DNA from: Rhodospirillales bacterium URHD0017
GTDB lineage: Bacteria > Pseudomonadota > Alphaproteobacteria > Reyranellales > Reyranellaceae
Assembly: GCA_900110395.1 (NCBI GenBank)
Contig: FODP01000007.1
Location: 124,001-188,000 of the forward strand
Length of the DNA: 64,000 bases
Direction of reading: 5' to 3'
Part shown: positions 17,802 through 27,423 of the stretch, piece by piece
How positions within the stretch are numbered: position 1 is the first letter of the stretch
How the letters are laid out: each line of letters opens with the position of its first letter
The notes under the pieces: model-generated
Database searches by the model: none
Told to the model about the DNA's origin: nothing
Seen by the model: the letters and a program-made list of their open reading frames with translations, nothing else
Program-made: the position numbers and the translations under genes

Positions 17802-18433
17802 CCTGCTCTCCCTTGCGCTTCCATGATGGCGGCCACGATGTTGGGATAGGCCGAGCAGCGGCAGATGTTGCCGCTCATGCGTTCGCGGATCTCCGCACCA
17901 TTGGTCTGCGGCGCGGCGGCGAGATCGCTGACCGCCGACGGTATGCCGCGCTGGATCTCGTCCAGCATGCCGACCGCCGAGCAGATCTGGCCGGGCGTGC
18001 AGTAGCCGCACTGGAAGCCGTCATGCTTGACGAACGCCTCCTGCAGGGGATGCAGGCTGCCGTTCTTGGCGAGGCCCTCGATGGTGACGATGCTGTCGCC
18101 GTCGCGCGCCACGGCGAGCGACAGGCAGGCATTCAGGCGCACGCCGTTCACCAGCACGGTGCAGGCGCCGCACTGGCCGTGATCGCAGCCTTTCTTGGTG
18201 CCGGCCAGGCCGAGATGGTCGCGCAGCGCATCGAGCAACGACGTGCGCGTATCGAGTGCGAGATCGTGCGCCTGTCCGTTGACGGTGAGGCGAACATTGG
18301 CCTTCGACGGGCCGTTCTTCGACCCTGTCGATGGCGAGGGCATTGGCTGCGCCTGCGGTTCGCGGCCGAATACCGCCGTCACAATGGAGGCGATACCGAC
18401 AACACGGCGGGTAATGGAATGGGGATGGGTCAT
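17798..18433 (-). CDS. paoA: [2Fe-2S] subunit of the aldehyde dehydrogenase
   Basis: A 211-residue small subunit. A plant-type [2Fe-2S] cluster is marked by [16 protein letters not shown] with the fourth Cys in NACLSL; the second cluster by [11 protein letters not shown] and NICRCSAY. The N-terminus has [14 protein letters not shown], possibly a Tat leader (E. coli PaoA has one and PaoABC is periplasmic), but the RR motif is not canonical. First gene of the operon; divergent from ligD across about 120 bp. Confidence 0.88.
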   Translation of the reverse strand: MTHPHSITRRVVGIASIVTAVFGREPQAQPMPSPSTGSKNGPSKANVRLTVNGQAHDLALDTRTSLLDALRDHLGLAGTKKGCDHGQCGACTVLVNGVRLNACLSLAVARDGDSIVTIEGLAKNGSLHPLQEAFVKHDGFQCGYCTPGQICSAVGMLDEIQRGIPSAVSDLAAAPQTNGAEIRERMSGNICRCSAYPNIVAAIMEAQGRAG

Positions 18434-18553
18434 GCCCGGACCAACGGCCGGCTTGCTGCGTCCGTTGCCGGCTTCAAGTGCTTGTCACGAGGGGAACGTC
18501 TCGCCTCAGGCGTCGTTTCCGGTCGGGTCCCCGAACGTCACAGGTTGCATCCT

Positions 18554-21199
18554 TTGCGCAAAGACAGTCTCGTCACCTATCGCGCCAAGCGCGATTTCAG
18601 CCAGACGGAGGAGCCCTCGGGCAAATCGACCGTCGCGTCCGCCAAGGAACTGCGTTTCGTCATCCAGCGCCACGACGCCACGCGCCTGCATTACGATTTC
18701 CGCCTCGAGCTCGACGGCGTCTTCCTGTCGTGGGCGGTGACCAAGGGCCCCTCGCTCGATCCCAAGGTGAAGCGGCTGGCGGTGCAGACCGAGGACCATC
18801 CGCTCGACTATGGCGACTTCGAGGGCACCATTCCCGAAGGCCAGTACGGCGGGGGCACGGTGCAGCTGTGGGACCGCGGCTACTGGCGGCCGATCGGCGA
18901 TCCGCAGGAGGGCCTGAAGAAGGGCGACCTCAAGTTCGTGCTCGAAGGCGAACGGCTGCATGGCAGCTGGGTGCTGGTACGCATGAAATGGGATCGGAAA
19001 GGCGGCAGCGGCAAGAAGACCAACTGGCTCCTGATCAAGCATCGCGACGAAGCGGCGCGCGAAGGCGACGAGGACGCCCTCCTGCAGGACAACGAGACGT
19101 CGGTCGCGTCGGGGCGCACCCTGGACGAGATCGCGATCGGCAAAGGGCGCGCGCCGACGCCGTTCATGACCGGCAAGCGCCGCGCCGCCGGCGCGGTGTG
19201 GCAGAGCAACAAGAAGGGCGGCGGTGACAAGGCGACCCTGGCCGAAACCAAGGCCAAACCGCGCAAGGTCGGCAAGATGCCGGCTTTCGTCGAGCCGCAG
19301 CTCTGCAAGCTGGTCGAGCGCGCGCCGTCACAGGCCGGCTGGGCGCACGAGGTCAAGTTCGACGGCTATCGCCTGCAGCTGCGTATCGAGGACGGCAAGG
19401 CCCGGTTACGCACGCGCAAAGGCCTCGACTGGACGGAGAAGTTCCAGGCGACCGCCGAACTGGCCGCGAAGCTGCCCGATTGCATGATCGACGGCGAGGC
19501 GGTGGCGCTCGATGCCCACGGCGCTCCCGACTTCTCCGCCCTGCAAGCCGCCTTGTCCGAAGGGCAGTCGGAAAAGCTCGTCTTCTTTGCTTTCGATCTC
19601 CTGTTCGCCGACGGCGAGGACCTGCGGTCCCTGCCCTTGCGCGATCGCAAGGCGCGCCTGCAGGAGCTGCTCCACGGGCTCAGGGGCAAGCATGCGGGCC
19701 TGCAGTATGTCGAGCATTTCGAGACGGCGGGCGATGCGGTGCTGGACTCAGCCTGTCGCATGCAGCTGGAAGGTATCGTCTCGAAGGAGCTCGATGCGCC
19801 CTACCGCTCGGGCCGCGCCGGCAGCTGGGTCAAGACCAAGTGCCGGGCCGGCCACGAGGTGGTGATCGGCGGCTGGACCAGCGAGGGCAAGCGACTGCGC
19901 TCGCTGCTGGTCGGCGTGCATCGCGGACACGGCAAGGATCAGAAGCTGGTCCATGTCGGCCGCGTCGGCACGGGCTTCAGCGAGGCCACCATGCGCACGC
20001 TGGTGCCGCGCTTGCGTGAGGTCGAGAGCAAGACCAGTCCGTTCGCGGCCGGCGCCAGTCCGCGCAAGGAGGCCAACATGCATTGGGCGCGGCCCGAGCT
20101 GGTGGCCGAGATCGAGTTCGCCGGCTGGACCGGCGACGGCAATGTGCGTCAGGCTGCCTTCAAGGGGCTTCGCGCCGACAAGCCGGCCGAGGAAGTCGAG
20201 GCCGAGCAGGCGGTGAAGCCGGAGAAGGCGAAGATGGCCAAGCCGGTGCCCAAAGCCAAAAGCACGAAGTCTTCAGGCGCCAAAACGGCCGATGGCCGGG
20301 CGATGGTCATGGGCGTGTCGATCTCCAATCCCGACAAACCGCTGTGGCCCGACGAGAAGCCGCCCGTCACCAAGCTCGAGCTGGCGCAGTACTACGAGAC
20401 GGTCGGCGACTGGATGATCGAGCATCTGAAGGGCCGGCCGTGCTCGATCGTGCGCACGCCCGACGGCATCGACGGCGACCAGAAGTTCTTCCAGCGCCAC
20501 GCCGCGCCCGGCACGTCCCATCTGCTCGAGCAGGTGAAGGTGAGCGGTGATCGCAAGCCCTACCTGCAGATCGACCGCGTCGAGGGTCTGGCCGCGGTGG
20601 CCCAGCTCGGCGCCACCGAGCTGCACCCGTGGAATTGCCAGCCCGGCAAGCCCGACCTGCCCGGCCGCCTGGTGTTCGATCTCGACCCGGCGCCCGACGT
20701 GAAGTTCGCCGAGGTGATCAAGGCCGCGCTCGACGTCAGCAAGCGGTTGGAGGCGCTGGGCCTGAAGACCTTCTGCAAGACTACGGGCGGCAAGGGCCTG
20801 CATGTCGTGACGCCTCTCACCTCCGATCCCAAGAGCCCGGATTGGGATGGCGCCAAGACCTTTGCCCGCGAAATCTGCCGCCAGCTGGCCGAAGACGAGC
20901 CGGACCGCTTCGTCCTGAACATGGCCAAGAAGGAACGCGGCGGTCGCATCTTCCTCGACTACCTGCGCAACGACCGCACCGCGACGGCCGTGGCGCCGTT
21001 GTCGACGCGCGCCCGCCCGGGCGCCACGGTGTCGATGCCGCTCAACTGGCCGCAGGTGAAGGCGGGCCTCGATCCGATGAAGTTCACCATCCGCACCGCG
21101 CCCCCCCTTCTCAAGAAGAACAAGCCGTGGGCGACCTACGCCAAGTCGGCGACGTCGCTGCGCGCGGCCATCGAACGCATGATCAAATCGAAGTCGTGA
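18554..21199 (+). CDS. ligD: Multifunctional ATP-dependent DNA ligase LigD
   Basis: The central enzyme of bacterial non-homologous end joining. The open frame extends far upstream, but conserved sequence begins at '[14 protein letters not shown]', so I place the start at the TTG at 18554 (881 residues; AGG nine bases upstream; a TTG at 18545 is an alternative). Domain order is phosphoesterase ('[15 protein letters not shown]', '[13 protein letters not shown]'), ligase (lysine nucleophile in EVKFDGYR), then polymerase/primase ('[10 protein letters not shown]', 'LVFDLDPAP' with catalytic aspartates, '[10 protein letters not shown]'). A low-complexity Lys/Ala linker precedes the polymerase. Operon with ku, seven bases downstream. 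Confidence 0.93.
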   Translation: MRKDSLVTYRAKRDFSQTEEPSGKSTVASAKELRFVIQRHDATRLHYDFRLELDGVFLSWAVTKGPSLDPKVKRLAVQTEDHPLDYGDFEGTIPEGQYGGGTVQLWDRGYWRPIGDPQEGLKKGDLKFVLEGERLHGSWVLVRMKWDRKGGSGKKTNWLLIKHRDEAAREGDEDALLQDNETSVASGRTLDEIAIGKGRAPTPFMTGKRRAAGAVWQSNKKGGGDKATLAETKAKPRKVGKMPAFVEPQLCKLVERAPSQAGWAHEVKFDGYRLQLRIEDGKARLRTRKGLDWTEKFQATAELAAKLPDCMIDGEAVALDAHGAPDFSALQAALSEGQSEKLVFFAFDLLFADGEDLRSLPLRDRKARLQELLHGLRGKHAGLQYVEHFETAGDAVLDSACRMQLEGIVSKELDAPYRSGRAGSWVKTKCRAGHEVVIGGWTSEGKRLRSLLVGVHRGHGKDQKLVHVGRVGTGFSEATMRTLVPRLREVESKTSPFAAGASPRKEANMHWARPELVAEIEFAGWTGDGNVRQAAFKGLRADKPAEEVEAEQAVKPEKAKMAKPVPKAKSTKSSGAKTADGRAMVMGVSISNPDKPLWPDEKPPVTKLELAQYYETVGDWMIEHLKGRPCSIVRTPDGIDGDQKFFQRHAAPGTSHLLEQVKVSGDRKPYLQIDRVEGLAAVAQLGATELHPWNCQPGKPDLPGRLVFDLDPAPDVKFAEVIKAALDVSKRLEALGLKTFCKTTGGKGLHVVTPLTSDPKSPDWDGAKTFAREICRQLAEDEPDRFVLNMAKKERGGRIFLDYLRNDRTATAVAPLSTRARPGATVSMPLNWPQVKAGLDPMKFTIRTAPPLLKKNKPWATYAKSATSLRAAIERMIKSKS

Positions 21200-21206
21200 G
21201 GACAGC

Positions 21207-22133
21207 ATGGCCAAGACCCGACGCAAGACCACGCGTAACGGCAGCTCGCAGAAGCGGGCAATGCGGCCGACCTGGGAAGGACATCTCCGGCTGTCGCTGG
21301 TGACCTGTCCGGTGGCGCTCTACACCGCGACCGAACGCGCCGCGGATGTGCACTTCAACCTGATCAATCCCAAGACCAATAACCGCATCCGCATGCAGAC
21401 GGTCGATGCCGGCACCGGCAAGGCCGTCGATCGCTCCGACCTGGTCAAGGGCTTCGCCGTCTCCAAGAACAAGTACGTCCTGTTCGAGAAGGACGAGCTC
21501 GACTCCGTGCGCCTCGAATCGACGCGTGTCATCGACATCGGCGAGTTCGTCGACGCCACGTCGATCGACCGCATCTATTGGGACGAGCCCTACTACCTCG
21601 CACCGGGCGGCAAGACCGGCATCGAGGCGTATGCGGTGATCCGCACGGCCATGGAGAAGCAGGGCAAGGTGGCGCTGGGTCGGGTCGTCATGCACCAGCG
21701 CGAGCGCATCTGTGCGCTGGAGCCGCGCGACAACGGTATCCTGCTCACCACGCTGCGCGCCCACGACGAGATCCGCTCGTCCGACGAGGTGTTCGACCGC
21801 AACCTGCCCAAGCCGGATTCGCGCATGCTGCAGATCGCCGAGAAGATCATCGAGCAGCAGGAAGCCGAGTTCGATCCCACCGAGTTCAAGGACCGCTACG
21901 AAGACGCCCTGCGCGACCTGATCAAGCGCAAGTCCAAGGGCGAGGATGTGGTCAGCGCCGCGGAGCCCGAGGAAGAGGACAAGGTGGTCGACCTGATGGA
22001 CGCCCTGCGCAAGAGCCTGAAGGGCGGCGGCGGGCCATCGCGCGACAAGGCCGATCGCTTCCTGGAGGCGCAGGGCCGACGGCCGCGGGCCGCGTCGCGC
22101 AAGAAGGCCAAGCCGCGCAAGCGGGCGGCCTGA
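21207..22133 (+). CDS. ku: Ku protein, DNA end-binding
   Basis: A 308-residue bacterial Ku that forms a homodimeric ring on double-strand ends and recruits LigD. 'MRPTWEGHLRLSLVTCPVALY' (about residues 14-34) and 'PYYLAPGGKTGIEAYAVIR' are typical of the Ku core. The C-terminus is a long basic tail (about 35 residues rich in K, R and A) that probably aids DNA binding and LigD contact. ATG with a GAGG site, immediately after ligD. Without homologous recombination templates this pair would repair ends in non-growing cells. Confidence 0.95.
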   Translation: MAKTRRKTTRNGSSQKRAMRPTWEGHLRLSLVTCPVALYTATERAADVHFNLINPKTNNRIRMQTVDAGTGKAVDRSDLVKGFAVSKNKYVLFEKDELDSVRLESTRVIDIGEFVDATSIDRIYWDEPYYLAPGGKTGIEAYAVIRTAMEKQGKVALGRVVMHQRERICALEPRDNGILLTTLRAHDEIRSSDEVFDRNLPKPDSRMLQIAEKIIEQQEAEFDPTEFKDRYEDALRDLIKRKSKGEDVVSAAEPEEEDKVVDLMDALRKSLKGGGGPSRDKADRFLEAQGRRPRAASRKKAKPRKRAA

Positions 22134-22139
22134 TCATGC

Positions 22140-22213
22140 TCTTCCGGACCCTTCGGCAGACTCGGGGAGAAAGGCTCGCGGCCTGCCCTGAGCCTGCCGA
22201 AGGGTCCGAAAGA
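22140..22213. repeat. REP-like inverted repeat between ku and the cysteine hydrolase
   Basis: Arms of 20 bp at 22140-22159 and 22194-22213 are complementary except for one position; the core includes GGACCCTTCGGCAG and its complement. A CCTGAGCCTGCCGAAGGGT-like string is a dispersed repeat I associate with several alphaproteobacterial genomes. The right arm ends two bases before the next start codon, so a folded mRNA would hide that start. Confidence 0.75.
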
Positions 22214-22215
22214 TC

Positions 22216-22803
22216 ATGAGCACCCTCGAGCGCACGGCGGTCCATATCGCCGTCGACATGCAATGTCTGTTCGCCGAGCCGACCGAATGGTTCGTGCCGT
22301 GGCTGCCCAGGGTGTTGCCCAACGTGCTGGAGATCGCCCGGCGCCATCCCGATCGCACGATCTTCACGCGCTTCATCCCGCCTCAGGATCCCGAGCATGC
22401 GACCGGGGCGTGGCGCGACTACTACGAGCGCTGGCGGTCGATGACGCGCGACCGCATCGATCCGCACCTGCTCGAGCTGGTCGAGCCTCTGCGCAAGCTG
22501 GTCCCGCCGGCGAAGGTCTTGAACAAGACCGTCTATTCGGCCTTCGGACATCCGCGACTGGCCCATTCGCTGCGCCGCCACGGCGTCGAGACCCTGATCG
22601 TCACCGGCGGCGAGACCGATGTCTGCGTCCTGGCCACGGTGATGGCGGCAGTCGATCTCGGCTTCCATGTCGTGCTGCCGGACGATGCACTGTGCAGCGC
22701 CAACGACGCGACCCACGATGCCCTGATCAAGCTGTACCACGAGCGCTACAGCCAGCAGATCGAGACCATGCCGACGGAACGCGTGCTGCGCGACTGGGTC
22801 TGA
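22216..22803 (+). CDS. Isochorismatase-family cysteine hydrolase
   Basis: 195 residues from the ATG at 22216. The fold is shown by 'AVHIAVDMQCLF' (catalytic Asp at the strand end), the Lys in 'LNKTVYSAF', and 'TLIVTGGETDVCVLATVMAAVDLG', where the Cys is the nucleophile (Asp-Lys-Cys triad). Members hydrolyse amides such as nicotinamide or biuret-type compounds; the substrate cannot be told. No convincing Shine-Dalgarno is present; an inverted repeat ends two bases upstream. Confidence 0.85.
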   Translation: MSTLERTAVHIAVDMQCLFAEPTEWFVPWLPRVLPNVLEIARRHPDRTIFTRFIPPQDPEHATGAWRDYYERWRSMTRDRIDPHLLELVEPLRKLVPPAKVLNKTVYSAFGHPRLAHSLRRHGVETLIVTGGETDVCVLATVMAAVDLGFHVVLPDDALCSANDATHDALIKLYHERYSQQIETMPTERVLRDWV

Positions 22804-22867
22804 CGGCCGGAACTGGGCGACAAGTGCGACGTTGCCCGGGCATGTCCCACCGACGGCGGAGATGACG

Positions 22868-23869
22868 ATGGCGCGCGCCAGAGCAGCGACGAGGACGGCC
22901 AGCCGGACGGCCCAACGAACGGCGGTGCACCATCGCAAGCTGCAGCGCCGGCGGGCCCGCGCCGATCGCGAGCGGCCCGCCGAGGAAGCCGAGAGCGCCA
23001 TGCAGGCCGGCGCGCGGCAGTATCCGGCGCCGCCTTTCCCGCGCCAGCATCAGCGCAAGCCCGGACTGGAAACCCGCCTAGATCCGCCGCCGATGTATGA
23101 AGCGCCGTACTGGAAAGGCTCGTTCAAGCTTCTCGACAAGGTCGCCCTGATCACCGGCGGCGATTCCGGCATCGGCCGGGCCGTGGCCGTGCTGTTCGCC
23201 CGCGAGGGCGCCGACATCGCCATCGTTCATCTCGACGAGCCCGAGGATGCCGAGATCACCCGACGCGCCGTCGAATCGGAAGGCCGGCGCTGCCTGGTGC
23301 TCACGGGCGACGTCGCCAAGCGCGGCTTCTGCTTCGACGCCGTGGCGCGTGTCGTCAAGGAACTGGGCGGCCTCGACGTGCTGGTCAACAACGCTGCCTT
23401 TCAGCTTCACGCCGCGCGGTTCGAGGATCTCAACGAAGACCAGTTCGACCGCACCATGAAGACCAACCTCTACGGCTACTTCCACATGGCCCAGGCGGCG
23501 GTGCCGCACATGAAACCGGGTTCGGCCATCGTCAACAACGGCTCGGTAACCGGCCTGCACGGCAGCAAATTCCTGCTCGACTATTCGACCACCAAGGGCG
23601 GCATCCACGCCTTCACGCGCTCGCTCGCGGGCCACCTCGTGCCGCGCGGCATCCGGGTCAATGCCGTGGCGCCGGGTCCGGTATGGACGCCGTTCAATCC
23701 GGCCGACAAGCAGGCGAGCGCCGTCGCGGAGTTCGGTGCCGACGTGCCGATGAAGCGGCCGGCGCAGCCCGAGGAGATCGCACCCGCCTTCGTCTTCCTC
23801 GCCTCGCCGCACTGCTCCAGCTACATCACCGGAGAGATCTTGCCGGTGATCGGTGGCTACGGGCATTAG
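22868..23869 (+). CDS. Short-chain dehydrogenase/reductase (YghA / stress-protein-39 type)
   Basis: The start is placed at the ATG at 22868 because GGCGGAG lies about six bases upstream (333 residues); conserved sequence begins near residue 45, so the ATG at 23000 (289 residues) is an alternative. The extra N-terminus is very rich in Arg and Ala. The SDR core shows TGGDSGIGRA (NAD(P)-binding), 'LVNNAAFQ', the catalytic 'YSTTK' (Tyr-x3-Lys) and 'GIRVNAVAPGPVWTP'. The N-terminal segment 'PAPPFPRQHQRKPGLE' is characteristic of the YghA-like subgroup, often stress-linked. The stop overlaps the ribosome-binding site of the next gene. Confidence 0.88.
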   Translation: MARARAATRTASRTAQRTAVHHRKLQRRRARADRERPAEEAESAMQAGARQYPAPPFPRQHQRKPGLETRLDPPPMYEAPYWKGSFKLLDKVALITGGDSGIGRAVAVLFAREGADIAIVHLDEPEDAEITRRAVESEGRRCLVLTGDVAKRGFCFDAVARVVKELGGLDVLVNNAAFQLHAARFEDLNEDQFDRTMKTNLYGYFHMAQAAVPHMKPGSAIVNNGSVTGLHGSKFLLDYSTTKGGIHAFTRSLAGHLVPRGIRVNAVAPGPVWTPFNPADKQASAVAEFGADVPMKRPAQPEEIAPAFVFLASPHCSSYITGEILPVIGGYGH

Positions 23870-23877
23870 GAGGTGCG

Positions 23878-24426
23878 ATGGCCACGGGTCGCCGCCTCGA
23901 TCGCCTGCCGCTTCTCGACGAGGAGACCAGGGATCTGACCGTCGTGCTGGAAACTCCCAAGGCCAGCCGCAACAAATACAAGTACGACGCCGAGCACGAC
24001 GTCATGCGCCTCGGCGCGACCTTGGGCGAAGGCCTGGCCTTTCCCTACGATTTCGGTTTCTTCCCCTCGACCCTGGGCGAGGACGGCGATCCGCTCGACG
24101 TGCTGGTGTTCCTCGATGCTGCAGTGCCGCCAGGCTGCGTGACGACAGCGCGCCTGATCGGTGTGCTCGAGGTCGAGCAGAAGGAGAAGCGCACGCCGTG
24201 GAAGCGTAACGACCGCTTCTTTGCCGTCGGCACCGAGGCGCGTAGCCATCAGCGGCTGAAGCATCTCGATGACCTGCGGCCGGATCTGCTGCCGGAGATC
24301 GAATCGTTCTTCACCCACTACGCCGGCCTTGCGGGCAAGGAGCTGCGCATCGTGCGGCGCGGCGGCCCCCAGCGGGCACGCATGCTCGTGAAGGCCGGCG
24401 CCAAGGCATGCAAGGCGGGCAAGTAA
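23878..24426 (+). CDS. ppa: Inorganic pyrophosphatase (family I)
   Basis: 182 residues from the ATG at 23878, preceded by AGGAGG. It hydrolyses PPi to two Pi. 'FPYDFGFFPSTLGEDGDPLDVLVF' contains the metal-binding D-x-D-P-x-x-D pattern (Asp69, Asp71, Asp74). The N-terminal 'ETPKASRNKYKYD' is as in family I enzymes. The divergence from the usual short bacterial housekeeping enzyme suggests an accessory paralogue; other copies may exist elsewhere. It lies in a plus-strand run with the SDR before it and a DUF6328 gene overlapping by one base. Confidence 0.88.
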   Translation: MATGRRLDRLPLLDEETRDLTVVLETPKASRNKYKYDAEHDVMRLGATLGEGLAFPYDFGFFPSTLGEDGDPLDVLVFLDAAVPPGCVTTARLIGVLEVEQKEKRTPWKRNDRFFAVGTEARSHQRLKHLDDLRPDLLPEIESFFTHYAGLAGKELRIVRRGGPQRARMLVKAGAKACKAGK

Positions 24427-24878
24427 TGCAGGTCCATCGCGAGACGCTCGAGGAAGAAGCCACCCATGTCACCGACGAGGCGCGCATGGTGCTGCCGGGC
24501 GTGCAGGCCGTGCTGGGCTTCCAGCTCATCGCCGTGTTCAACCAGCGCTTCCAGGAATTCACCGCCGGCGAGCAGCTCCTGCACCTCGCCGCCTTCCTGC
24601 TGATGGCGCTGGCCATGGGCCTAGTGATGACGCCGGCGGCCTATCACCGGCAGGTCGAGCGCGGTCGCGTGTCGCGACGCTTCGTCGACCTGTCCTCGAC
24701 CTTGCTGATGCTTGCCATGCTGCCGCTGATCGCCGGCGTGTGTTTCGACACCTATCTCATTGCCCGGCTCATCCTGGAGGCACAGGACCTGGCCCTGATC
24801 GTCGCAGCCGGCACGGCGCTGCTGCTGGGTGGCCTGTGGTACGGCCTCCCCGCTTTCTGCCGACGCCTGAAAAGCTGA
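24426..24878 (+). CDS. DUF6328-type membrane protein
   Basis: 150 residues; the ATG shares its A with the pyrophosphatase stop (TAATG). 'EEATHVTDEARMVLPGVQAVLGFQLIAVFNQRF' followed by three or four hydrophobic helices matches the DUF6328 family as I remember it. Function unknown. Coupling to pyrophosphatase suggests joint expression. Confidence 0.75.
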   Translation: MQVHRETLEEEATHVTDEARMVLPGVQAVLGFQLIAVFNQRFQEFTAGEQLLHLAAFLLMALAMGLVMTPAAYHRQVERGRVSRRFVDLSSTLLMLAMLPLIAGVCFDTYLIARLILEAQDLALIVAAGTALLLGGLWYGLPAFCRRLKS

Positions 24879-24912
24879 GCAGCGCCAGAGCACCGGCTGC
24901 TACAGTTGGTGC

Positions 24913-25531
24913 ATGACCAGGATCCTGCTCACTCGTCACGGCGATGTCGACGGCATCCGGCCGGCGCGGTTTCGTGGCCGCGCCGAGCTCGCGCTGACCG
25001 AGCGCGGCCTCACCCAGGCCGACGCGCTGGCCAAACGCGTTGCCGCCACCTGGAAGCCTGTCGCGGTGTTCACCAGCCCGTTGCAGCGCTGCGTGCTGAC
25101 CGGCGGCAAGATCGCGGCGGCCTGCGGCATCAAGGGCGAGGTGCGCGACGGGTTGGGCGACATCGACTACGGCACCTGGCAGATGCGCACCCATGACGAG
25201 GTCAGCGCCGAGAGCCCGCAGGCGTACCGGCAATGGCACGCAGCGCCTCAGCTCACGCGCTTTCCCAAGGGGGGAATCGCTGCAGGACGTGATGGCGCGG
25301 GCCAGCGACGTGCTGCGCGAGGCGCTTCTGCACTACCCCGAGCAGACAGTGGTGCTGGTCGGCCATGACAGCGTGAACCGGGTGCTGCTGCTGCAGCTCC
25401 TCGACATGCCGCTGGCGGCCTATTGGCGGCTGGTCCAGGACCCCTGCACCCTGAACGAGATCGAAGTTTTCGCCGCGGGTGACGTGCGGGTGCAGCGGAT
25501 GAACGACACGAGTCATCTGGACCAACTCTGA
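24913..25531 (+). pseudogene. Histidine phosphatase (phosphoglycerate mutase-like), frameshifted
   Basis: The N-terminal part from the ATG at 24913 reads MTRILLTRHGDVDG (catalytic RHG), then 'SPLQRCVLTGGKIA' and 'GLGDIDYGTWQ', all typical. After 'TRFPKG' the frame changes: the continuation 'GESLQDVMARASDVLREAL' with 'VVLVGHDSVNRVLLLQLL' (second catalytic His) lies in another frame to 25531. The switch is at a run of six G (25269-25274); five would restore a normal protein of about 205 residues. It is either a recent mutation or a sequence error in a homopolymer. Substrate class: phosphomonoester, possibly of the cobalamin or sugar type. Confidence 0.85.
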
Positions 25532-25553
25532 CGCTGCGCTTAAAAGGCCCGCC

Positions 25554-27413
25554 ATGCGGGCGTTTCCCTATGACGTGATCGTGGTGGGCGGCGGCCATGC
25601 CGGCTGCGAGGCGGCGGCCGCGGCGGCGCGGCTTGGCGCGCGCACCCTGTTGCTCACCCATCGCATCGAGACGATCGGCGAGATGTCGTGCAATCCCGCC
25701 ATCGGTGGCCTGGGCAAGGGCCATCTGGTGCGCGAGATTGATGCCCTGGACGGCGTCATGGGCCGCGCGATCGACCGCGCCGGCATCCAGTTCCGAACCC
25801 TCAATCTCTCAAAAGGACCCGCTGTCCGCGGGCCGCGCGCCCAGGCCGATCGCAAGCTCTATCGCCAGGCCATGCAGGCGCTGCTGGCCGAGCAGGCCAA
25901 TTTGGAAGTCCGCGCCGATGCGGTTGCCGACCTTATACTTGATGCAAGCGGCGCGTGTGCCGGCGTGCTCACGGAATCAGGCGCAGAAATCGCCGGGGGC
26001 CGCGTCATCCTGACGACGGGCACCTTCCTGCGAGGCCTGATTCACTGCGGTGAAACGCGAGTCGCTGCCGGCCGCGCGCGCGGCGATGGGGTTGAGGAGC
26101 CTTCGGCGATGCTCGCGCAGACGTTGCATCGCCTCGGCTTCGCTCTTGGCCGTCTCAAGACCGGCACGCCGGCCAGGCTCGACGGCCGCACCATCGACTA
26201 TGGCGGCCTCGAACGGCAGGACGGCGATCAGCCGCCGCAGCCCTTCTCGTATCTGACGGACCGGATCACAACGCCGCAGATCGCCTGCCACATCACGGCG
26301 ACGACGCCTGAGACCCACGCCATCATCCGCGCCAACCTGCATCGCGCGCCGATGTACTCCGGGGCGATCGAAAGCGTGGGGCCACGCTACTGCCCGTCGA
26401 TCGAGGACAAGGTCGTGCGCTTCGGGCAGCGCGACCGACATCAGATTTTCCTCGAGCCCGAGGGGCTGGACGACGACACCGTCTATCCGAATGGCATTTC
26501 CACCTCGCTGCCCCGTGAAATACAGCAGGCGATGCTGCAGACCATCCCCGGTCTGGAGCGCGCCGTCATGCGTCGACCGGGCTACGCCATCGAATACGAC
26601 CACATCGATCCGCGGGAGCTCAAAGCTACCCTGGAAACGCGCAAGATCCCCGGCCTGTACATGGCTGGGCAGATAAATGGCACGACGGGATACGAAGAGG
26701 CGGCGGCGCAGGGCCTTATTGCTGGCCTGAACGCGGCGCTGACCAAGCCATTTGCCGTCGATCGGGCTGAAGGCTATCTCGGGGTCCTGATCGACGACCT
26801 CGTCAGCCTAGGTGTGACCGAGCCCTATCGGATGTTCACGTCGCGGGCGGAGTACCGGCTGTGGCTGCGGACCGACAATGCCGATCGCCGACTGACGCCA
26901 CGGGGCCTGGCAATCGGCTGCATCCAAGGGGAACGGGAGCGGATGTTTCACGTGAAACAATCCGCGCTAGCTGAAGCGCGGGACAGGGCGACTGCCTTGA
27001 AGCTCAGCCCCTCCGCCTTGGCCAAGCGCGGCGTAGCCATCAATCAGGACGGCGTTCCGCGGACGGCGTTGGACCTGATGGCCTATCCCGACATGGGCTG
27101 GGACAAGCTGGTCAGCCTCTGGCCAGAGCTAGCGTCGGTGCCGGCCGATATCGCCGAACAACTGACCATCGATGCCCATTATGACGGCTACCTCGACCGC
27201 CAGCGGATGGACATTGCCGCCTACCGGCGGGACGAGGCGTTGGAGCTGCCAGCAGATCTCGACTATCGCGCCGTCGGCGGGCTTTCCAACGAGGTTCGGC
27301 AGAAGCTCGAAACCCATCGGCCGGCAACCCTCGGCCAGGCGGCCCGCATCTCCGGCATCACCCCCGCCGCCCTGGTGGGCCTCTTGAAGTACGTCCGCCG
27401 TCGGGCGGCGTAG
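25554..27413 (+). CDS. mnmG: tRNA uridine-5-carboxymethylaminomethyl modification enzyme MnmG
   Basis: The FAD-dependent partner of MnmE. 619 residues, normal length. '[19 protein letters not shown]' at the N-terminus is the dinucleotide-binding fold; '[23 protein letters not shown]', '[13 protein letters not shown]' and '[10 protein letters not shown]' are strongly conserved. Residues around 464-469 (MFHVKQ) are encoded by a perfect parS site, showing that the coding sequence has accommodated a chromosome-segregation signal. First gene of the mnmG-rsmG-parA-parB cluster. Confidence 0.97.
   Translation: MRAFPYDVIVVGGGHAGCEAAAAAARLGARTLLLTHRIETIGEMSCNPAIGGLGKGHLVREIDALDGVMGRAIDRAGIQFRTLNLSKGPAVRGPRAQADRKLYRQAMQALLAEQANLEVRADAVADLILDASGACAGVLTESGAEIAGGRVILTTGTFLRGLIHCGETRVAAGRARGDGVEEPSAMLAQTLHRLGFALGRLKTGTPARLDGRTIDYGGLERQDGDQPPQPFSYLTDRITTPQIACHITATTPETHAIIRANLHRAPMYSGAIESVGPRYCPSIEDKVVRFGQRDRHQIFLEPEGLDDDTVYPNGISTSLPREIQQAMLQTIPGLERAVMRRPGYAIEYDHIDPRELKATLETRKIPGLYMAGQINGTTGYEEAAAQGLIAGLNAALTKPFAVDRAEGYLGVLIDDLVSLGVTEPYRMFTSRAEYRLWLRTDNADRRLTPRGLAIGCIQGERERMFHVKQSALAEARDRATALKLSPSALAKRGVAINQDGVPRTALDLMAYPDMGWDKLVSLWPELASVPADIAEQLTIDAHYDGYLDRQRMDIAAYRRDEALELPADLDYRAVGGLSNEVRQKLETHRPATLGQAARISGITPAALVGLLKYVRRRAA
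26944..26959. other. parS: parS site 1 (ParB binding site) inside mnmG
   Basis: The 16-bp perfect palindrome TGTTTCACGTGAAACA matches the universal ParB-binding consensus exactly. It lies about 1.9 kb upstream of parB, within the mnmG reading frame. Confidence 0.95.
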
Positions 27414-27423
27414 CTTGGCGCCT

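Noticed and set aside
17813..18553. N-terminal extension of ligD to 17813
   Set aside because: It would overlap paoA entirely on the other strand, and conserved LigD sequence begins only at the TYRAKRDF segment.
25269..25274. Programmed ribosomal frameshift in the phosphatase
   Set aside because: No slippery heptamer with downstream structure was evident and family members are not known to use it; a simple G insertion explains it better.
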